A stretch of 64,000 nucleotides of DNA from Beverwykella pulmonaria (taxonomy: Eukaryota > Ascomycota > Dothideomycetes > Pleosporales > Melanommataceae). The stretch is taken from positions 1,113,197 to 1,177,196 of the forward strand of contig BCHH01000006.1 of the NCBI GenBank assembly GCA_001599595.1, read 5' to 3'. The notes beneath the pieces were generated by a model. The model saw only the letters and a program-made list of their open reading frames with translations, was not told the origin of the DNA and ran no database searches. Position 1 is the first letter of the stretch. Every line of letters starts with the position of its first letter. This document shows positions 11,525 through 24,643 of the stretch, piece after piece. Position numbers and translations under genes: made by a program.

Positions 11525-13330
11525 TCATTCAGGCCTGTTCCTCGCAATCGGAACCTCGAAGCGCTTGCGCCCAGAGATAACCCAATCTGCCAGAGCGCCG
11601 ACTATAACGGCTCCAATTAGCGGACCCGCGTAGTTCATGTTGTCCTTCGTAACCGGGAGGAATGACGGCAGAGGCATCCAGATGACGATGAAGATGATGT
11701 ACATCATGGCGCCGAGATTGATAAAGGGTCCGAGAGCGCCGAGCTTGAACGGCCCGTATGGGATGGGTTGCGAGCGCGTCATGCGGCGGATGAAGAGAAA
11801 CAAGATGGGAAAGAAATAGGATATATAGAGGCCGAGCGCAGGGAGGGAGATGAAGGCATTAAAGGCAGTGCTTGAACCGATATTGATCAGAGCGAGGAGC
11901 GTGAGGCAGGTGCCAATGAGGATCAAAGAGTTGAGAGGCATTTTGAGGGTTGGATGGACTCTGGCGAAGATGTTGGAAAAGGGTAGGCCGTTGTCTCTTG
12001 AGAAAGCCCAAAGCAGCCGGGAAACCGAGGCAAACACGTTGAAGAAGCTGATGAAGATGATGATGGCAATCATGATAACGAACAGATTGGTGGCGCTTTT
12101 GGAACCCGTGGCCTGGTAGTAGACTTGGATGATGGGCAGAGGGTCTGCGGATACAACAGCGATATCGCCAAGGGTGAAGAGGACGGTCAGCAGATAGGCG
12201 AATTGCATGGTAGCGTTGAGCACCACTGAGGTAATCATGGACCGTGGGACCCGGATTCGTGCTTTCTTGACCTCGTCGGACATGTGAAGCACACCATCGA
12301 AGCCTGGCATCATCGTTAAATGACTACAACTTGAAGTGTTATGAAAGTTGCACGGAAAACATACCAGTCAAGGGATAAGTCACAGTCAGCAGGCCCAGTC
12401 CCCAGGCTACAGCAGGATTGGTCCAACCGCTGGCGTCGTGGGTCAAGGTATTGAAGACAAACTCATTGGAGCTTCGCGGAGCAAGCACTACCAGAGTGAT
12501 GATGCTCACAATGAAGAAGACCACGTGACAGATGGCACCCATAGCTTCCAGAGGATTGAGCAGCTTCCTGAACCAGAAGTTACCCAAAAAGGGGAATATG
12601 GTGATGGCCCACATGATCAAGGTGACATGCCATCTTTCAGCTACGTAGGTAGGGTTGTTGAATGTGATGAGACCAACGACGACGTTGGAAATGAGTGCAG
12701 GATTGGAAGTGCAAGAGCAAATCCAGGCAAAGACGGTAATCCATCCTGCATAGAGTTAGACCATGGGGTGTTGTGAGTGTGAACATAGGGACAGGGGAGG
12801 GGGTTCCAAAAGCATACCTTGCATCAGGCCGAAGAATCTGTTCCATTTGGGGGCAAAAGTGGCTGACCAGCGATATTGGGCACCAACAGTAGGGTCCCTG
12901 GAAGGCGGTGGTTAGGCTACGACCACGAGGTAACGATGGTGGAAAAGGGCGCTTACATAGACGCCATCTCCGCTAGGGAGGTAGCCACGAGGGTGGTCCC
13001 AATTCCAGCAAAGATACTGCCATAGAGAATAGAGGCCGGACCGCCGTTGCTCAGCGAAAACTGAAAGGTTACCGCGGCAGCTTCCCACGAGCACTGCAGG
13101 ATAAAGGAGAAGTTGACCGCCGACACCATGTTGATGTACCTCTATCAAAAAGAAATGAGCGCTAGTCAACATCACGGCGCGTCTACGAGCGGAACGCATA
13201 CCTCGAGAGTTCCCCCCGACTGGCCCTGGGTCTTGCGGGCATCCTCAATCGCCTCCTGCTTCGCGATGTCATCCTGGTCGAGCTCGGCCGTCCGCTCGTT
13301 CGCGGTGAGCTCAATGTCCTTGTTGTCCAT
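11525..13330 (-). CDS. Amino-acid/GABA permease, APC superfamily
   Basis: Membrane transporter of the fungal amino acid-choline (ACT) branch, probably moving an amino acid, GABA or choline with H+. Modelled exons: 13330-13202, 13141-12957, 12897-12818, 12745-12365, 12303-11525; total 517 aa, standard length. The hydrophilic N-terminus is MDNKDIELTANERT. The first membrane block carries NGGPASILYG and SLAEMASMDPT, followed by QYRWSA, the hallmark of this branch. Exon 5 restores GFDGVLHMSDE and ends in a hydrophilic tail. Four introns, all GT-AG, of 52-61 bp or a little longer. The substrate cannot be fixed by eye. Confidence 0.92.
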
Positions 13331-14513
13331 GGCCGTGGTCTGTTGTGCAAAGGGGAGAATGTTTGAATTCCAGCGCAGTGGAACAGCAGGATTGCACCGG
13401 AGCCCAATAGAAAAAAGAGCTCCGAGGTTCTATATACGATGATAAGCGGGCTGCTGCGGCGGCGGGGAAATTGGTAGACCCCAGCGGCCGGGTGAGTTCG
13501 CGACAGGGGAGCGTGCATGACGCAGGACGAAGTGCTCAATGAGACACGAGAGCCGCTGTAAACGATGTGCGAACCCTGACGTTCTTTTTGCGCCCCGGTC
13601 CGTCCAGTGCGAATCAGGCGCTAGCCCGTGGGCTCACTCGTCTGTCCGCGTTGCAACCGAGCAGTCGGTGAGCGGCGAGACTGGGCCACGAGGTGAGAGA
13701 AATGGGCCGCTCCAATCGGAGGCTGGCGTGGGCTGCACTAAGTGCCGTGCGGCGTGAAAAGCCTTTATTCGTCCCGGCACCTGTCGTGACACTGACACTG
13801 ACACAGGGCCATGGTATACCACGAGCAGTGGCGGCCGACTGCGTTCCCGTTTCCCAGGCCGCTGTGGGCTGCCCTCGCTGGGGTTCTTGTGGAACACGAG
13901 GGCTGGACTCGAGGACTCGATCCAGGACATGGCTCGATCAGGGTCATGGCGTCGACGCCTCGGTGGGGTGTCGCTTGGAGCGAGACACGGTACGCGACAA
14001 TTTCAACTCACTACTGATGGATGTTCGTGGGCGGTCGGGACGTGCTGGGGCCTGAGCGTCGTGGCGCTAGTGCGGCAACAGCCTAGTGCGCCGCTTCGAA
14101 GCCACCGTGCAGCCTATCGCGATGGTTGGGCGTACCGCTCTCTCCTCAAAGCACCCCACGGTTTCTCCTTTTTCCCTTGTCAACCCCCACCCGATCTACG
14201 ACCCATCGGGCATCGCGTGTCGTGCCGTGCCAGCCGCGGCAGTGATGGGCCGCTGTGCACCTATCGATGTTGCCCCATCCTGGAAAAAGCATGGGGCTAC
14301 GTGCAGCCTTTTCTTGTCCGTTTCGGTCAGCTGCAGAATGCCTTTGCGAAGCTGAAACAAGCACTTCCAGTGTCTCTCTCTGCCTCCTCCACTCTGTCCA
14401 AGGTCAAGCATTGCAGCGGCGCCTCATAATGCCACCCCGTGGACAATTACCACACATTCCATGTCGCCCTCTCCTCCTATGACGCCTCTCCCCGCCTGAA
14501 CTTTGACTTCAGT
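13331..14513. other. GC-rich intergenic region between divergent genes
   Basis: Shared upstream region of the permease (-) and the rhodopsin-like gene (+). It is noticeably GC-rich and therefore full of chance open frames on both strands. None has a domain or splice pattern that convinces. Confidence 0.5.
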
Positions 14514-16051
14514 ATGTCCACTGCGGTCAAAGAGCCCTTTCATCGCCTCAGTGCGGATGACCGCGGCCCCATCATCATCATTGTCGCATACTCTTGGATC
14601 TTCATCACGTTCATAACCACAGTCATTCGCTTCGGCCTCGCTTGGAAGCAAAGGCTGCGCTTCCAGATTGATGATGGTACCTTCCTGCTTGGTGGTGTTA
14701 GTCGCCCCTCTCCCCTTATCCACCAGTCGTTTGTTCTAAGTCTGCGTTCATAGGCGTTTGCAACCATTAGCTCCATATTCGCCCATATATCTGCCAATGG
14801 AGGGCTGGGAAAGCGCATGGCAGTCGTGGACGAACGAGGTCTCGACAAGTTCTACAAGGTGGGGTCTTCACGAGCCATGTTACACCGCTAAGGCTGACGG
14901 TCGAGCAGAACATGTGGGCCGCCGAATTGACTGGTATCGTCGCCATGGCCTTTGCGAAGACGTCTATTGTGCTACTGAGCCATCGCGTCGCGCCGCGAGA
15001 GCCTCGTCCCTACTTCTTTATGCTGTTTCTTGTTGCCTTTTGGGCTCTCTTCTCCATCTTCGGAATCGCCTTCCAATGCGGTGTACCCCATCCATGGATC
15101 TATGTTCCTTCACAGTGCTCCACCCGTGGGAACCTACTGTACCCCATCATCATTCTCAACATACTCACAGATGCCTTGCTGGCAACTTGGATCCTGCCCA
15201 CCTTATCCAGGCTACTCATGGACACTGGCAAACGTATCACTGTCATCATTCTCTTTAGCTCCCGCTTAGTGTAAGTTGGGAACAAGATGAGTAACCCGTC
15301 TTCAGATGGTAGTTGGCTAACATGGACAGTGTTTGCGGCTTCGCCATCGTCCAGCTTGTGTCGGTGGCAGGACACATACGGGACAAGGACGTGACATGTA
15401 AGTTCTACATCACAACACAGATTGCAAGTACTGACATAGCCAGTTGGTGCCTTCGGCAATATCCTCTGGGGACTCTGCGTGATCCACCTTTCGGTCCTAC
15501 TCGCCACAGTGCCCCGCACAAATCGTTTCATAGAAGCCCTACAAACCATGCACACTAGCACCCTCCTGACCGACTTCGAGCTGGCCCACCCAAACGGCGG
15601 AGCGCTGAACGTTCTTCCGAAACGTTCGCTGAGCACATCAGGAGCCCTCACCAACGCCACAACTAAGGGAAATAGCAAGCAACATACCCGGTCCAAGTCG
15701 CCTTCGCCGTCGCGCAGCAATCGGTCTGGGGAAGAGCCTCTTGTCGAGATGCCATTGAAGCTTACGCCTAGCGGGGAGCAAAACTTCACAACCCATATTA
15801 CATCGCATGAAGAGCAGCGCCCACCGAACCCCAAGAGGTTCGACACAGCAGACTGGAGAAAGTACTTGTCCCGAAGCAAGCACGACGAAGAAATGGGCAT
15901 GGGAAGCATGTTTTCGTGGACCTCAAGGACAAGCCATGGACACGAACGGATAGTGCAGACGAGAGAGGTTACACAGGAGGTGGAAGTTGTGCCGCCGAAA
16001 GAATCAAGATGGAGTACCTCAAAACCTCGGAGACTGAGTAGAGGGGTGTAA
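14514..16051 (+). CDS. Fungal rhodopsin-fold integral membrane protein (SAT3/PTH11-related domain)
   Basis: Seven-helix membrane protein of the large fungal family annotated as rhodopsin domain. Modelled exons: 14514-14696, 14754-14858, 14909-15270, 15330-15397, 15444-16051; 441 aa. Helices appear in order from GPIIIIVAYSWIFITF to ILWGLCVIHLSVLL. The loop motif ISANGGLGKRM and the segment NMWAAELTGIVAMAFAKTSI are typical of the family. A hydrophilic, Ser/Arg-rich cytosolic tail of about 170 residues follows. There is no retinal lysine to see, so light sensing is not implied; members are mostly of unknown function. The donor of intron 1 (GTTAGT at 14697) was chosen because it alone keeps the frame. 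Confidence 0.85.
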
Positions 16052-16506
16052 CAGAGTGTGCATGGATGCGTTCTGGAGATGGGTAGATGCGTAAACGAGG
16101 GCGTTATTTATGGTTCAGATTTTGGTGCGATACCCTTTTTACGGAGTGTTACAGGCTTCGGTTTGATTGGGGGCAATTTACGATCATTCGGCGCCAAAAG
16201 GGCGAAAAAGAATGCGCTTGGTCGTCATTAGATATTTTACTTAAAAAATAAAAAGCTAAGATAGACACGACTTGCCTTCAGTGGTTAAATAGTCAACAAT
16301 TTGTTTCTTCTGTTTCTGAACACCTTCAACGTTATGCTTGGGCTACCAGTGAAAGATCGAACGTGAGGTGGACCGTGCATGCCAAGGTGCCGGCATTTGC
16401 AAACTACCGATGGAGGCTGATGATGCTTGAAACTTTGGCTCGTTGGCACCCGCTCATCCTACAATGGATGAAAGGCATTCTTTCGTTCGCACACAGAGTA
16501 AACGCA
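16052..16506. other. Intergenic, no gene seen
   Basis: 3' flank of the rhodopsin-like gene and 5' flank of the RWD gene. The RWD frame is open upstream to about 16363, but the conserved start fits the ATG at 16507. Confidence 0.6.
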
Positions 16507-17238
16507 ATGTCTCAGCCCAATGACTCTCGCCTCGTAACCGAATTAGAGCTTCTGGAAGCTATGTTCCCGTCGCAGATCAACTACAATCCCGAAAGCCGAG
16601 ATTTCAGATTCTCGGAGCAGTCTGCAAGCCTGCATCTCCGCCTCCCAGAGATCTATCCCTCTGCCAGCCTTCCCTACGTCATATCTGCCCGCGATTTGTC
16701 GAAGAATGACATTCGAGACCAAGTGAAGGTAGCCATCGAGGCTTTGAGCTTGATAGAAGGGGAAGAAGCGCTCGACGCTGTCATTGCGTGTTTCCACCGC
16801 ATTGTGGAGGAAACTAACAGCACTATCGATTCGGACTCACGCGTAGACATAGACATAGCCACTTCGGCGACCCGCACTACGACCGGACGTGACTATGAGA
16901 AGACGGTCATCATATGGCTGCACCACCTGCTAGCTCCTGCCAAACGCAAACTGGCGCTCGCTCCTGCGCCATCGGTCTCAGGTATCACGAAGCCAGGACA
17001 CCCAGGGATCATGGTCTTCAGCGGCCCGGCATCGGCGGTCATGGACCATGTGAATACGTTGAAGGCGGAGAATTGGCAGGCATTCCAGATACGGCATGAG
17101 TGCGACGAGCGGTGGCAGTTTGCGCATGAGGGAGTGGGAGAGGTGAAGACGATGAGTGAGGTTGTGGCAGCTATTGAGTTCGGCGAACATAGCGCGAGAA
17201 GGAAGGAAGAGTTCTTGGACGTCGTGGGGATCAAGTGA
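16507..17238 (+). CDS. RWD domain plus DUF1115 protein (RWDD2-like)
   Basis: Single-exon gene of 243 aa beginning MSQPNDSRLVTELELLEAM. The N-terminal RWD domain (about residues 8-105) has ELELLEAMFP and LRLPEIYPSASLPYV. The C-terminal DUF1115 part shows IIWLHHLLAPAKRK and PGHPGIMVFSG. RWD domains are ubiquitin-E2-like protein-binding folds without catalytic Cys; the role of the RWDD2 family is unknown. In-frame upstream ATGs at 16363 and later would add up to 48 residues that do not look conserved. Confidence 0.88.
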   Translation: MSQPNDSRLVTELELLEAMFPSQINYNPESRDFRFSEQSASLHLRLPEIYPSASLPYVISARDLSKNDIRDQVKVAIEALSLIEGEEALDAVIACFHRIVEETNSTIDSDSRVDIDIATSATRTTTGRDYEKTVIIWLHHLLAPAKRKLALAPAPSVSGITKPGHPGIMVFSGPASAVMDHVNTLKAENWQAFQIRHECDERWQFAHEGVGEVKTMSEVVAAIEFGEHSARRKEEFLDVVGIK

Positions 17239-18595
17239 GGCTGCCTAGATACCGATGAATGTTTCGCAACAAGAACAAGATGCGATGAATGGCAGAATCG
17301 GATTGCTGCGACGCCGGGCGCATTCTCGCGTTCTATATCGCTGCGGGTGAGAGTTGATTGCAGGATGCTGACTGCAGGAACGGTCTGGTCGATTACTTAT
17401 TCTCATGGGATTACTGCTGCATGTTCATATAAGTGAGACCATGGCCCCAGATGTAGATTCTATTTGCGTTCCGTTGAACCGCGAACCGTCTCTAGGCCTT
17501 CTAGCGCAAAATTCTTAGAGACGGCGATGGCATCAGAAGGTGGTTGGAATCAGCGCCTGTAGACTGGAAAGGACGTAGATATGATCCAAAGTAATTAACC
17601 CAGCCCACTTGGTCGTTCACCGACTTAAAGGCCGAAACACGTCGCAGATTCGGTCGCCAACACGTCAGCGCCTCAGCGCCTAGTCACGTTGTGTGCTTAA
17701 TTACGTTTTCATTCACTGTGCCGGGGTCGCGTTAAGCATATAGGGTGAGTAGAGTGGGCGGCTAGCACAGAGACATGCAGTGCACGCTCGCTGTACCGTA
17801 TTTGGAGTGGTTTGGGGAAGGTCATTTCTCACAAACGACGCGACACTCGCTTGAACGACAATCGACCGATGACAAGCCCGGCAGTCTCCCCTCACAACGA
17901 GCAAGCAAGACATGGCGCGGCGTTGGTTCTTACGCGGGAATTACCTAGGTGATCCTCCTTCGTACGAACATGCAGCATGCGGCGTAGCTCGATCAATGCT
18001 TGCTGCTACTTGCTGCTACTTGCTGCTGCTGCTTGCTTGCTCTGCCTCCTGTCGGCGACATTTGTTACTAGAGATGACTTTAATTTAGTAGCGCCCTTCT
18101 TCCGACGTGCTTGCTGGTGCGATTGCGATCAGGTGCATCCGAACGTCCATGCAGTGCTGCTGCGGTGGAGTTGAAACTAATGATTGTCCCCGATCAAGTT
18201 AGACCCGTGTCATCGACGCGCTTCGCAGTGGACCTCTCGTGTGTGAGAGCGGGCGGCCTGGAAAAGCCAACCACCTCAAACCCGGGCAATTGTGCCACTG
18301 CGACGACCCGCCCTGAAGCATCGTCCTCGCTGCCCGTCTTGGTCTCTAGCACCAGCAATCCGTGGAATGTGGAGTGGTATTGAGCTTTGCAGCGCCTTGG
18401 TCGATAGCTAGCCCCATCTTCTCCGCTCGCAGCACCTCCGCATCCGTCCTACGAACGTGCCTCCATTTCCAAGCACCCCCAAGAAGCGTCCCCTCAACCC
18501 TCCGTCCTCCACCTCACCCCCTTCCGAGCCTTCTGCCTCCTCCTGATCATCTTCCTCCCCCATCGTACAGCTGGCACGCTGCTTCATCGGCCACC
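17239..18595. other. Intergenic, no gene seen
   Basis: Promoter side of cac2. It contains a short imperfect CTTGCTGCTA/CTG-rich repeat near 17998-18045 and pyrimidine-rich DNA before the ATG at 18596. No supported gene. Confidence 0.5.
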
Positions 18596-21163
18596 ATGAA
18601 GGCAGCTCCGCTTCTAGTGTCCTGGCACAACGAAAACGCCCCCATTTACTCGGCACACTTCGAACCTCACGGCAAGGGGCGTCTGGCAACCGCAGGCGGC
18701 GACAACAATGTTCGGGTAGGCCATTGAGATACTGTTGGGTACCAAAAGCATTGCTGACAGCTGCACAGCTTTGGAAAGTCGAGGCCAACGGCGAGGAGCG
18801 CAAGGTCAGCTATCTGTCCACCCTCGTCAAGCACACCCAGGCCGTGAACGTGGTCAGGTGGTGTCCCAGAGGTATATTCTTCAGCACCACCACATGAAAA
18901 TGCCCATGATAGCTGACACCCGTCTAGGAGAAGTCCTGGCCAGCGCTGGCGATGACGGGAACATTCTCCTCTGGGTCCCGGCCGAGAACCAAACCCACCT
19001 CACCAATTTCGAAGAAGGGCTTGAAGACAAGGAGTCATGGCGAGTCAAGCACATGTGTCGATCCATGGGCTCAGAAATCTACGACTTGGCCTGGTCACCC
19101 GATGGCGTCTTCTTCATCACAGGTAGCATGGACAACATCGCGCGGATATACAATGCACAAACAGGCACGGCACTTTTCCCTTCTGCCTCTGAGATAGCTA
19201 TTGACGAATAATCAGGAACGTGTGTGCGGCAAATCGCAGAACACAACCACTATGTCCAGGGCGTTGCATGGGATCCGCTCAACGAGTATGTCGCAACCCA
19301 GTCCTCGGACCGCTCGGTGCACATCTACACATTGAAGACGAAGGATGGCCAATTTTCGCTGGCACAGCACAGCAAAGTGACAAAGATGGACCTGCCAGCC
19401 CGAAGAGTCTCCTCCAACAGCCCTGCACCTCCCGATTTTGGAGGGCGAGCACAGTTTGTCGCACATGACTCGGGTTTTGTAGCCGGTTCTCCCGTCCCCT
19501 CATGCCCCGGAACTCCTCAGTCACTGGCCTTGCCAATGAACCCACCCCCAACATCGCACAGCAGACGATCCTCCTTTGGCTCCTCGCCGTCAATGCGTCG
19601 ATCAGCGTCTCCAGCTCCTTCGATGCCTCTCCCAGCTGTGATGCCAAATTCTCCTAGCATCGGTAGCCTTGGTACGATCGGTAGCATGGGTGCGCTTGGC
19701 GTCCGGAATGCCCCTATATACGCTAATGAGACCTTCACATCTTTTTTTAGACGTCTCACATTTGCGCCAGATGGTAGCTTGCTCTTTACGCCCGCTGGGC
19801 AATACAAGACGATCCACCCTTCCATTACGGATGCCACTAAGACAACCGAAGATATCACCAACACCGTCTACATATACACACGCGCTGGATTGAATAAGCC
19901 TCCAGTTGCATACCTCCCAGGTTATAAGAAACCTTCCGTGGCTGTTCGGTGTTCGCCCATCTACTACACTTTGCGCCAAGCCATCCCGCCAACAAAGCAA
20001 ATCACCATCGACACCGCATCGACAGACGATGAGATCCCTGCATTACCGGAACCCGCTATCCCGTCTAGGGCACCAACGTCACATTCGTCAATGGATCCCC
20101 CTCCGCTTACAAGTGCACCCTCTCCCTCTCCGATGACAGCCGCATCTCCCAAGCCAGCAGACAGTGATACACCCACTTCGAGTGGAACCCCGGCAGGGCC
20201 CACATCAGCTTTCAATCTACCATACCGGATGGTGTATGCGGTAGCAACACAGGATGCCATCCACATTTATGATACCCAACAGCAGAAGCCGTTGTGCATA
20301 GTAAGCAATCTACATTTTGCTACCTTTACGGATGTCACATGGTAAGTGCAGTCGAATATCAAAAGCATGAATGGAAACTAATGATTTATAGGTCCAATGA
20401 CGGATCAACGCTTCTCATGAGCTCGTCTGATGGCTTCTGTTCGTCTCTAACGTTCGCCGCTGGTGAGCTAGGTGAGAAGTATACCGGACCATTAGCGACC
20501 CAAACGAGGCATCACCACACGCCCTCAGCAATCAACACAGCCGCATCGCAATCTCAATCCTCCAACCACTCCACACCCACACCCACTCCAACAACATCAA
20601 GCATGCCCGTTGCGGCAACTGCCACAGCACCGGCTCAAAAGCAACCTTCAGCAAGCTTTCCTGCTTCCCCGAGTTCTTTCATCCCAGCACGACCTGGCAG
20701 TCCTACAAGAAGCAACTCTGTCTCGAGCATCGCTACATCGTCGTCATTCGCCCAGGGACCAGGTGACCAAAGTAATATGAACGCCCCGACACCCGCCATG
20801 TCGTCAATCCCCGGTCTAGCCGCAGCGAATTCTGGTCCCGTGGGAGCGATGCCGATGTGGACTCCCCCGCTCACACCAGCCCATGGACATGGGGGTACAC
20901 ATAGTGCGAGCAGCTCTGTCAGTGGGATCCCAGGCGTTGGTGTAGGACGGAGAGAAAGTGAATCGGAACGAGAAGATGGGGTGTCTGGATCAAGGAAGCG
21001 CGATCTGCATGCTGTTCTCGAAGTCGAAGAAACAAGAGAAGGAAAGAGGCGGCGGATAGCTCCGACGCCTGTCACTATTGGCAGCTCGGTGGATGGAGGG
21101 GAGAGTGCGATCCTATCGACAGAAGAGAATACACCTACCGCGCAGACCCCGACGCAGCAGTAG
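18596..21163 (+). CDS. cac2: Chromatin assembly factor 1 subunit B/p60 (WD40)
   Basis: Middle subunit of CAF-1, which deposits H3-H4 behind replication forks in the nucleus. The start is in a CCACCATG context. Modelled exons: 18596-18715, 18769-18871, 18928-19164, 19216-20341, 20392-21163; 785 aa. WD40 signatures include LATAGGDNNVR, LASAGDDGNILLW, DLAWSPDGVFFITGSMDN, VAWDPLNEYVATQSSDR and FFRRLTFAPDGSLL, characteristic of the p60 family. The C-terminus is long, Pro/Ser/Thr-rich and charged. Intron 3 (19165-19215) must be removed to avoid a stop after IAIDE. Its only workable donor is GC (CAG^GCACGG), a weak non-canonical site, giving NAQTG joined to TCVRQIAEHNH. Some gene callers would truncate here. 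Confidence 0.93.
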
Positions 21164-22065
21164 ATGCTGCAGACAAGTTCGATCATTCCAGGTTTTGCTA
21201 GGGTCACCAGACGACGTTGTATTGTTTCGGTTTTCTTCTCGGTGTCACGTTTTCCAGCACGGCGTTGCAAGGTGTTCAAGATATCAATATCAGCGAGGAA
21301 TACGCGTGGAGATTTGTGTATATCTAGTGTTCTCCCCGTAGACTCACGGGTGTCGGAGGACACCCAGTGTGGTCTCCATTATGAAACATGCCGTTATGCC
21401 ACATGAGAACTTTTAAGCTGTATTGTAACGACGGGTTTGCTTGCTTCGTATATTTAGATAGAGCAACTGTAGCTACAATTCACCGCATGATCAAAAGGCC
21501 ACGCGCCGAGACTGAAAAATATTGGGCCATGGACTAGAGATAAGCAAGAGCGCGCCCCCAAAAAATCCTGTCTGGGCAGGTCGACGCGCAGGTTTTGCTG
21601 GGGGGTGTGATAACATCTAGGTCAGAGCTGCTGATGATCCTGTTCCCCTCACCTCGTCCACGGTGCTGGTCCAATCAAATCGAGCCTACGTACGACGGGC
21701 CGGAACGACTGGTGATAGCAGCAACTGCGTCCCATTTATAATAGATCACCGGGCTCTGGTTTCGTTCCCTTCCTTCCTTCTCTCACACCTTTCGCTCTCG
21801 CCAACACGAGCGCCTCGGAAACACAGTGACGGACACAATACAGCGCCTGCCACATCAACCAACAGGACCAACAGGGCCAATTTTCTTGGCATTTAACGCG
21901 CGTGGACCGCAAAGTTTCACTCGCGCCTATTTTGTGTTATTTTTTATGTGCACCGCACGACAAACACAAACGATTCCGCTTGCCTACTCCTGCCCGTATA
22001 AACCGCCGCTGCTGAGCGTGGCGAGGTGAAAGAACGACATTCGCGCCAACCGAATCACGGTACAG
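21164..22065. other. Intergenic, no gene seen
   Basis: 3' flank of cac2 and promoter of the SV2-like transporter. No supported gene. Confidence 0.55.
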
Positions 22066-24004
22066 ATGGACTTTCGACCTTCAACCACACTATCCTCGGA
22101 TTTAATCGATAAAAAGGCGGATGAAGGCGATGTCGAACGGGCTGGGGATGAGCAAGAGGATGACGCGCTGTCGTTTGGCAAGGGGGATATTCTCCAGTTG
22201 GAACATGTGAATCCAGTGCTCAATGCGAAGATGCACTTGGTTAATGATGTGCGTCTCCAGATGGGTTAGGGTTGTTCCAAGTTGTCGTAAACCCCGGTGT
22301 TGCGGTCTTCTTTCAGCAGAGGCGGATATTGGGGATGTACTGATTTTTGTGCGTATAGGCGATCGATGAGATTGGGTTTACAAGTTATCAATGGAAGTTA
22401 TTCGTCTTGAATGGGTTTGGGTGAGTTTGAGTTTTTGGGGTTGGAGGTTCGCGATGCTAGTAGGATCTTGCTGACGGGTTGGACAGATACGCAGTCGATT
22501 CCCTTATCCTCCTTATCCAGAGTATTATCGCGGGCCAAGCGGCGCTCGAGTTCGCGCCTGGGTACGCGAACGGGCTTACAATTGCTGCGTACGTGGGAAT
22601 GCTGGTCGGTGCCTTATTTTGGGGTATGTCTCTCAACCCCTCATTTTTGGCCATACTAACGTGCTGCAGGGGTAACGGCAGACATCGTAGGCAGGAGATT
22701 TGCCTTCAATGTCTCCCTCATGCTCTGCTCCGTCTTCGCCATCGTCGCCGGCGCAAGCCCAAATTGGACGACCCTGGGCCTCTTCGTGTGCTTGTGCAGT
22801 TTCGGTGCGGGTGGAAACCTCGTGCTTGACACCGCTGTTTTCCTCGAATACCTCCCGAGCAAGGATCAATGGCTACTTACGCTTATGGCTGCGTGGTGGG
22901 GCATAGGACAACTGATTGCTGGATTCTTTGCGTGGGCGTTCCTGCCAAACTTCAGTAAAGATTGCACCACAGTTGAGAACTGCACGTACGCAAATAACAA
23001 GGGCTGGCGGTACGTCTGGTATGCTTCCGGCTCGCTTGTCTTCATCATGAGCATCGCGCGTGTCACCATCATCCAGCTCAAGGAGACGCCAAAATTTCTC
23101 GTCAGCGAGGGCAAAGACGCAGAATGCGTAGCAACCCTCCAATACATCGCCAAAAAGTACAACCGTCCCTGCTCGATCACCCTTGCCCAGATGGAAGCAT
23201 GCGGAGTAATCGATTCTGGCCGCAAGAATAGGAGCAAGTGGTCGTTTGGCGAAATCGGCATGCACCTCAAGGGTCTCTATGCCACGAAGCGCATCGGCAT
23301 CTCTACGACTCTGATTTGGTTTAGCTGGACGCTCATTGGTCTCGCGTACCCGTTGTATAATGTTTTCTTACCTGCATACCTCGCGTCCCGCGGCGCACAG
23401 CTCGGCCAGAAATCCCCATACATCCTCTGGCGCAATTACACGCTCGTCAACTTCTCTGGTACTTCCCTCTTTTCCCCTCCCCTTCCCATCTATCCCATTC
23501 TCTAAACTTCTTCCAGGCATCTGGGGCCCCGTGCTCGCAGGCTACATGTGCTCGACGCGCCTCGGCCGCAAATTCACCATGGTGATCGGCGCGCTCATAA
23601 CCATGGCCTTCTTCTTCGCGTACACTGAAGTCAGGACCGAAGTGCAGGATATCGTCTTCTCCTGCGTGATCAACTTTTGTCTGAATATTTACTATGGCAC
23701 GCTGTATGCGTATACGCCCGAGGTGCTGCCGAGTGCCCATCGAGGCACTGGGAATGGGATTGCGATTGGGTGGAATAGGATCATGGGAATTTTGAGCGCG
23801 GTCGTGGCTACGGTTGCAGATGTGAGTAACTTTTCATGCATTGTGAGAATTTTTAGGTGAAATGGGGTGAGTCGGATTTGTAGCTGACAGGCGTTGTAGA
23901 CATCCACTCCAGTCCCGATGTATATTTGCGCAGCGCTGTACATCGTCATGGCGGGCGTCGCGGCCGTGTTTCCATTCGAGCCGTATGGGAAGCGGAGTTC
24001 TTAG
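22066..24004 (+). CDS. MFS transporter, SV2/SVOP-like (sugar-porter related)
   Basis: Twelve-helix plasma-membrane transporter. Modelled exons: 22066-22248, 22359-22420, 22487-22623, 22670-23458, 23517-23821, 23900-24004; 526 aa. The cytosolic N-terminus ends in NPVLNAKMHLVNDAID and GFTSYQWKLF. The first loop has ADIVGRRFAF (the MFS G-x-x-x-D/R-x-G-R-R signature). The second half has CSTRLGRKFTM and the motif PEVLPSAHRGTGNGI typical of SV2-like/sugar-porter members. The substrate is unknown; organic acids, sugars or small polar molecules are all possible. Five GT-AG introns. Confidence 0.9.
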
Positions 24005-24643
24005 ATGCTGGTTCGAGAAGGCTGTCTGAGGCAACGCCTCAAGCCTCGACTTCCACAATGAGATGGACCCAATTCCAAACCCCATTTCGCTGCGCGAATG
24101 CAGATTTGCATTTCCGCCCATTTTTTTTCATAGACCTACATTAAATATGGAAGAGGACTCGGATAGAGGGAAGCAGGGTTTGGGAGGGTCGGTGGACTAG
24201 CCTACATTAAAGCGTTGTACTTCATCTCACTTCAATCGCGGTGCGGGATGTATGTGAAATGCAATATCATGTCTTGGGAAATAACATCTAGCTAGCGTTG
24301 CCCTCTATGTCTGCACCTGGATGCCAATAACGAAGGAAAATTCCCAAGTGCCTGTATCGGGTATTGTGTATTGTGTACGTGAAGAAGTGAAGTGAAAAGG
24401 GGAAGTGAAGCGAAGGTAGATACAAGAAGGCAAGACAAACATGCAAGGTAAAATGAGAGCTAGTGCCAAGCTTCTGAAGATTCAGCGCAGCCGGGTATGC
24501 ACAAAGGGGTGAGTATGTACTAGAAGCGAAGAAGTGAAGGCTACCGATGTAAAAGGTTGGTCGTGAGTAAAGGCCGCTCGTCCGGAATCGAAGTGAATGC
24601 GGACATGGCGAGCAGCCTGGTTCAGCCTTGACGTGTTTCCGAC
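24005..24643. other. Convergent 3' flanks
   Basis: Region between the stop of the MFS gene (+) and the stop of the chitinase (-). It includes a GAAGTGAAG-rich stretch near 24380-24415. No gene seen. Confidence 0.6.

Noticed and set aside
13539..14480. Many long overlapping frames on both strands
   Set aside because: GC-rich sequence lacks stops by chance; no frame shows a domain, codon bias or consistent introns.
16363..16506. N-terminal extension of the RWD protein from an upstream in-frame ATG
   Set aside because: The extra 48 residues look non-conserved and the ATG at 16507 directly precedes the RWD domain.
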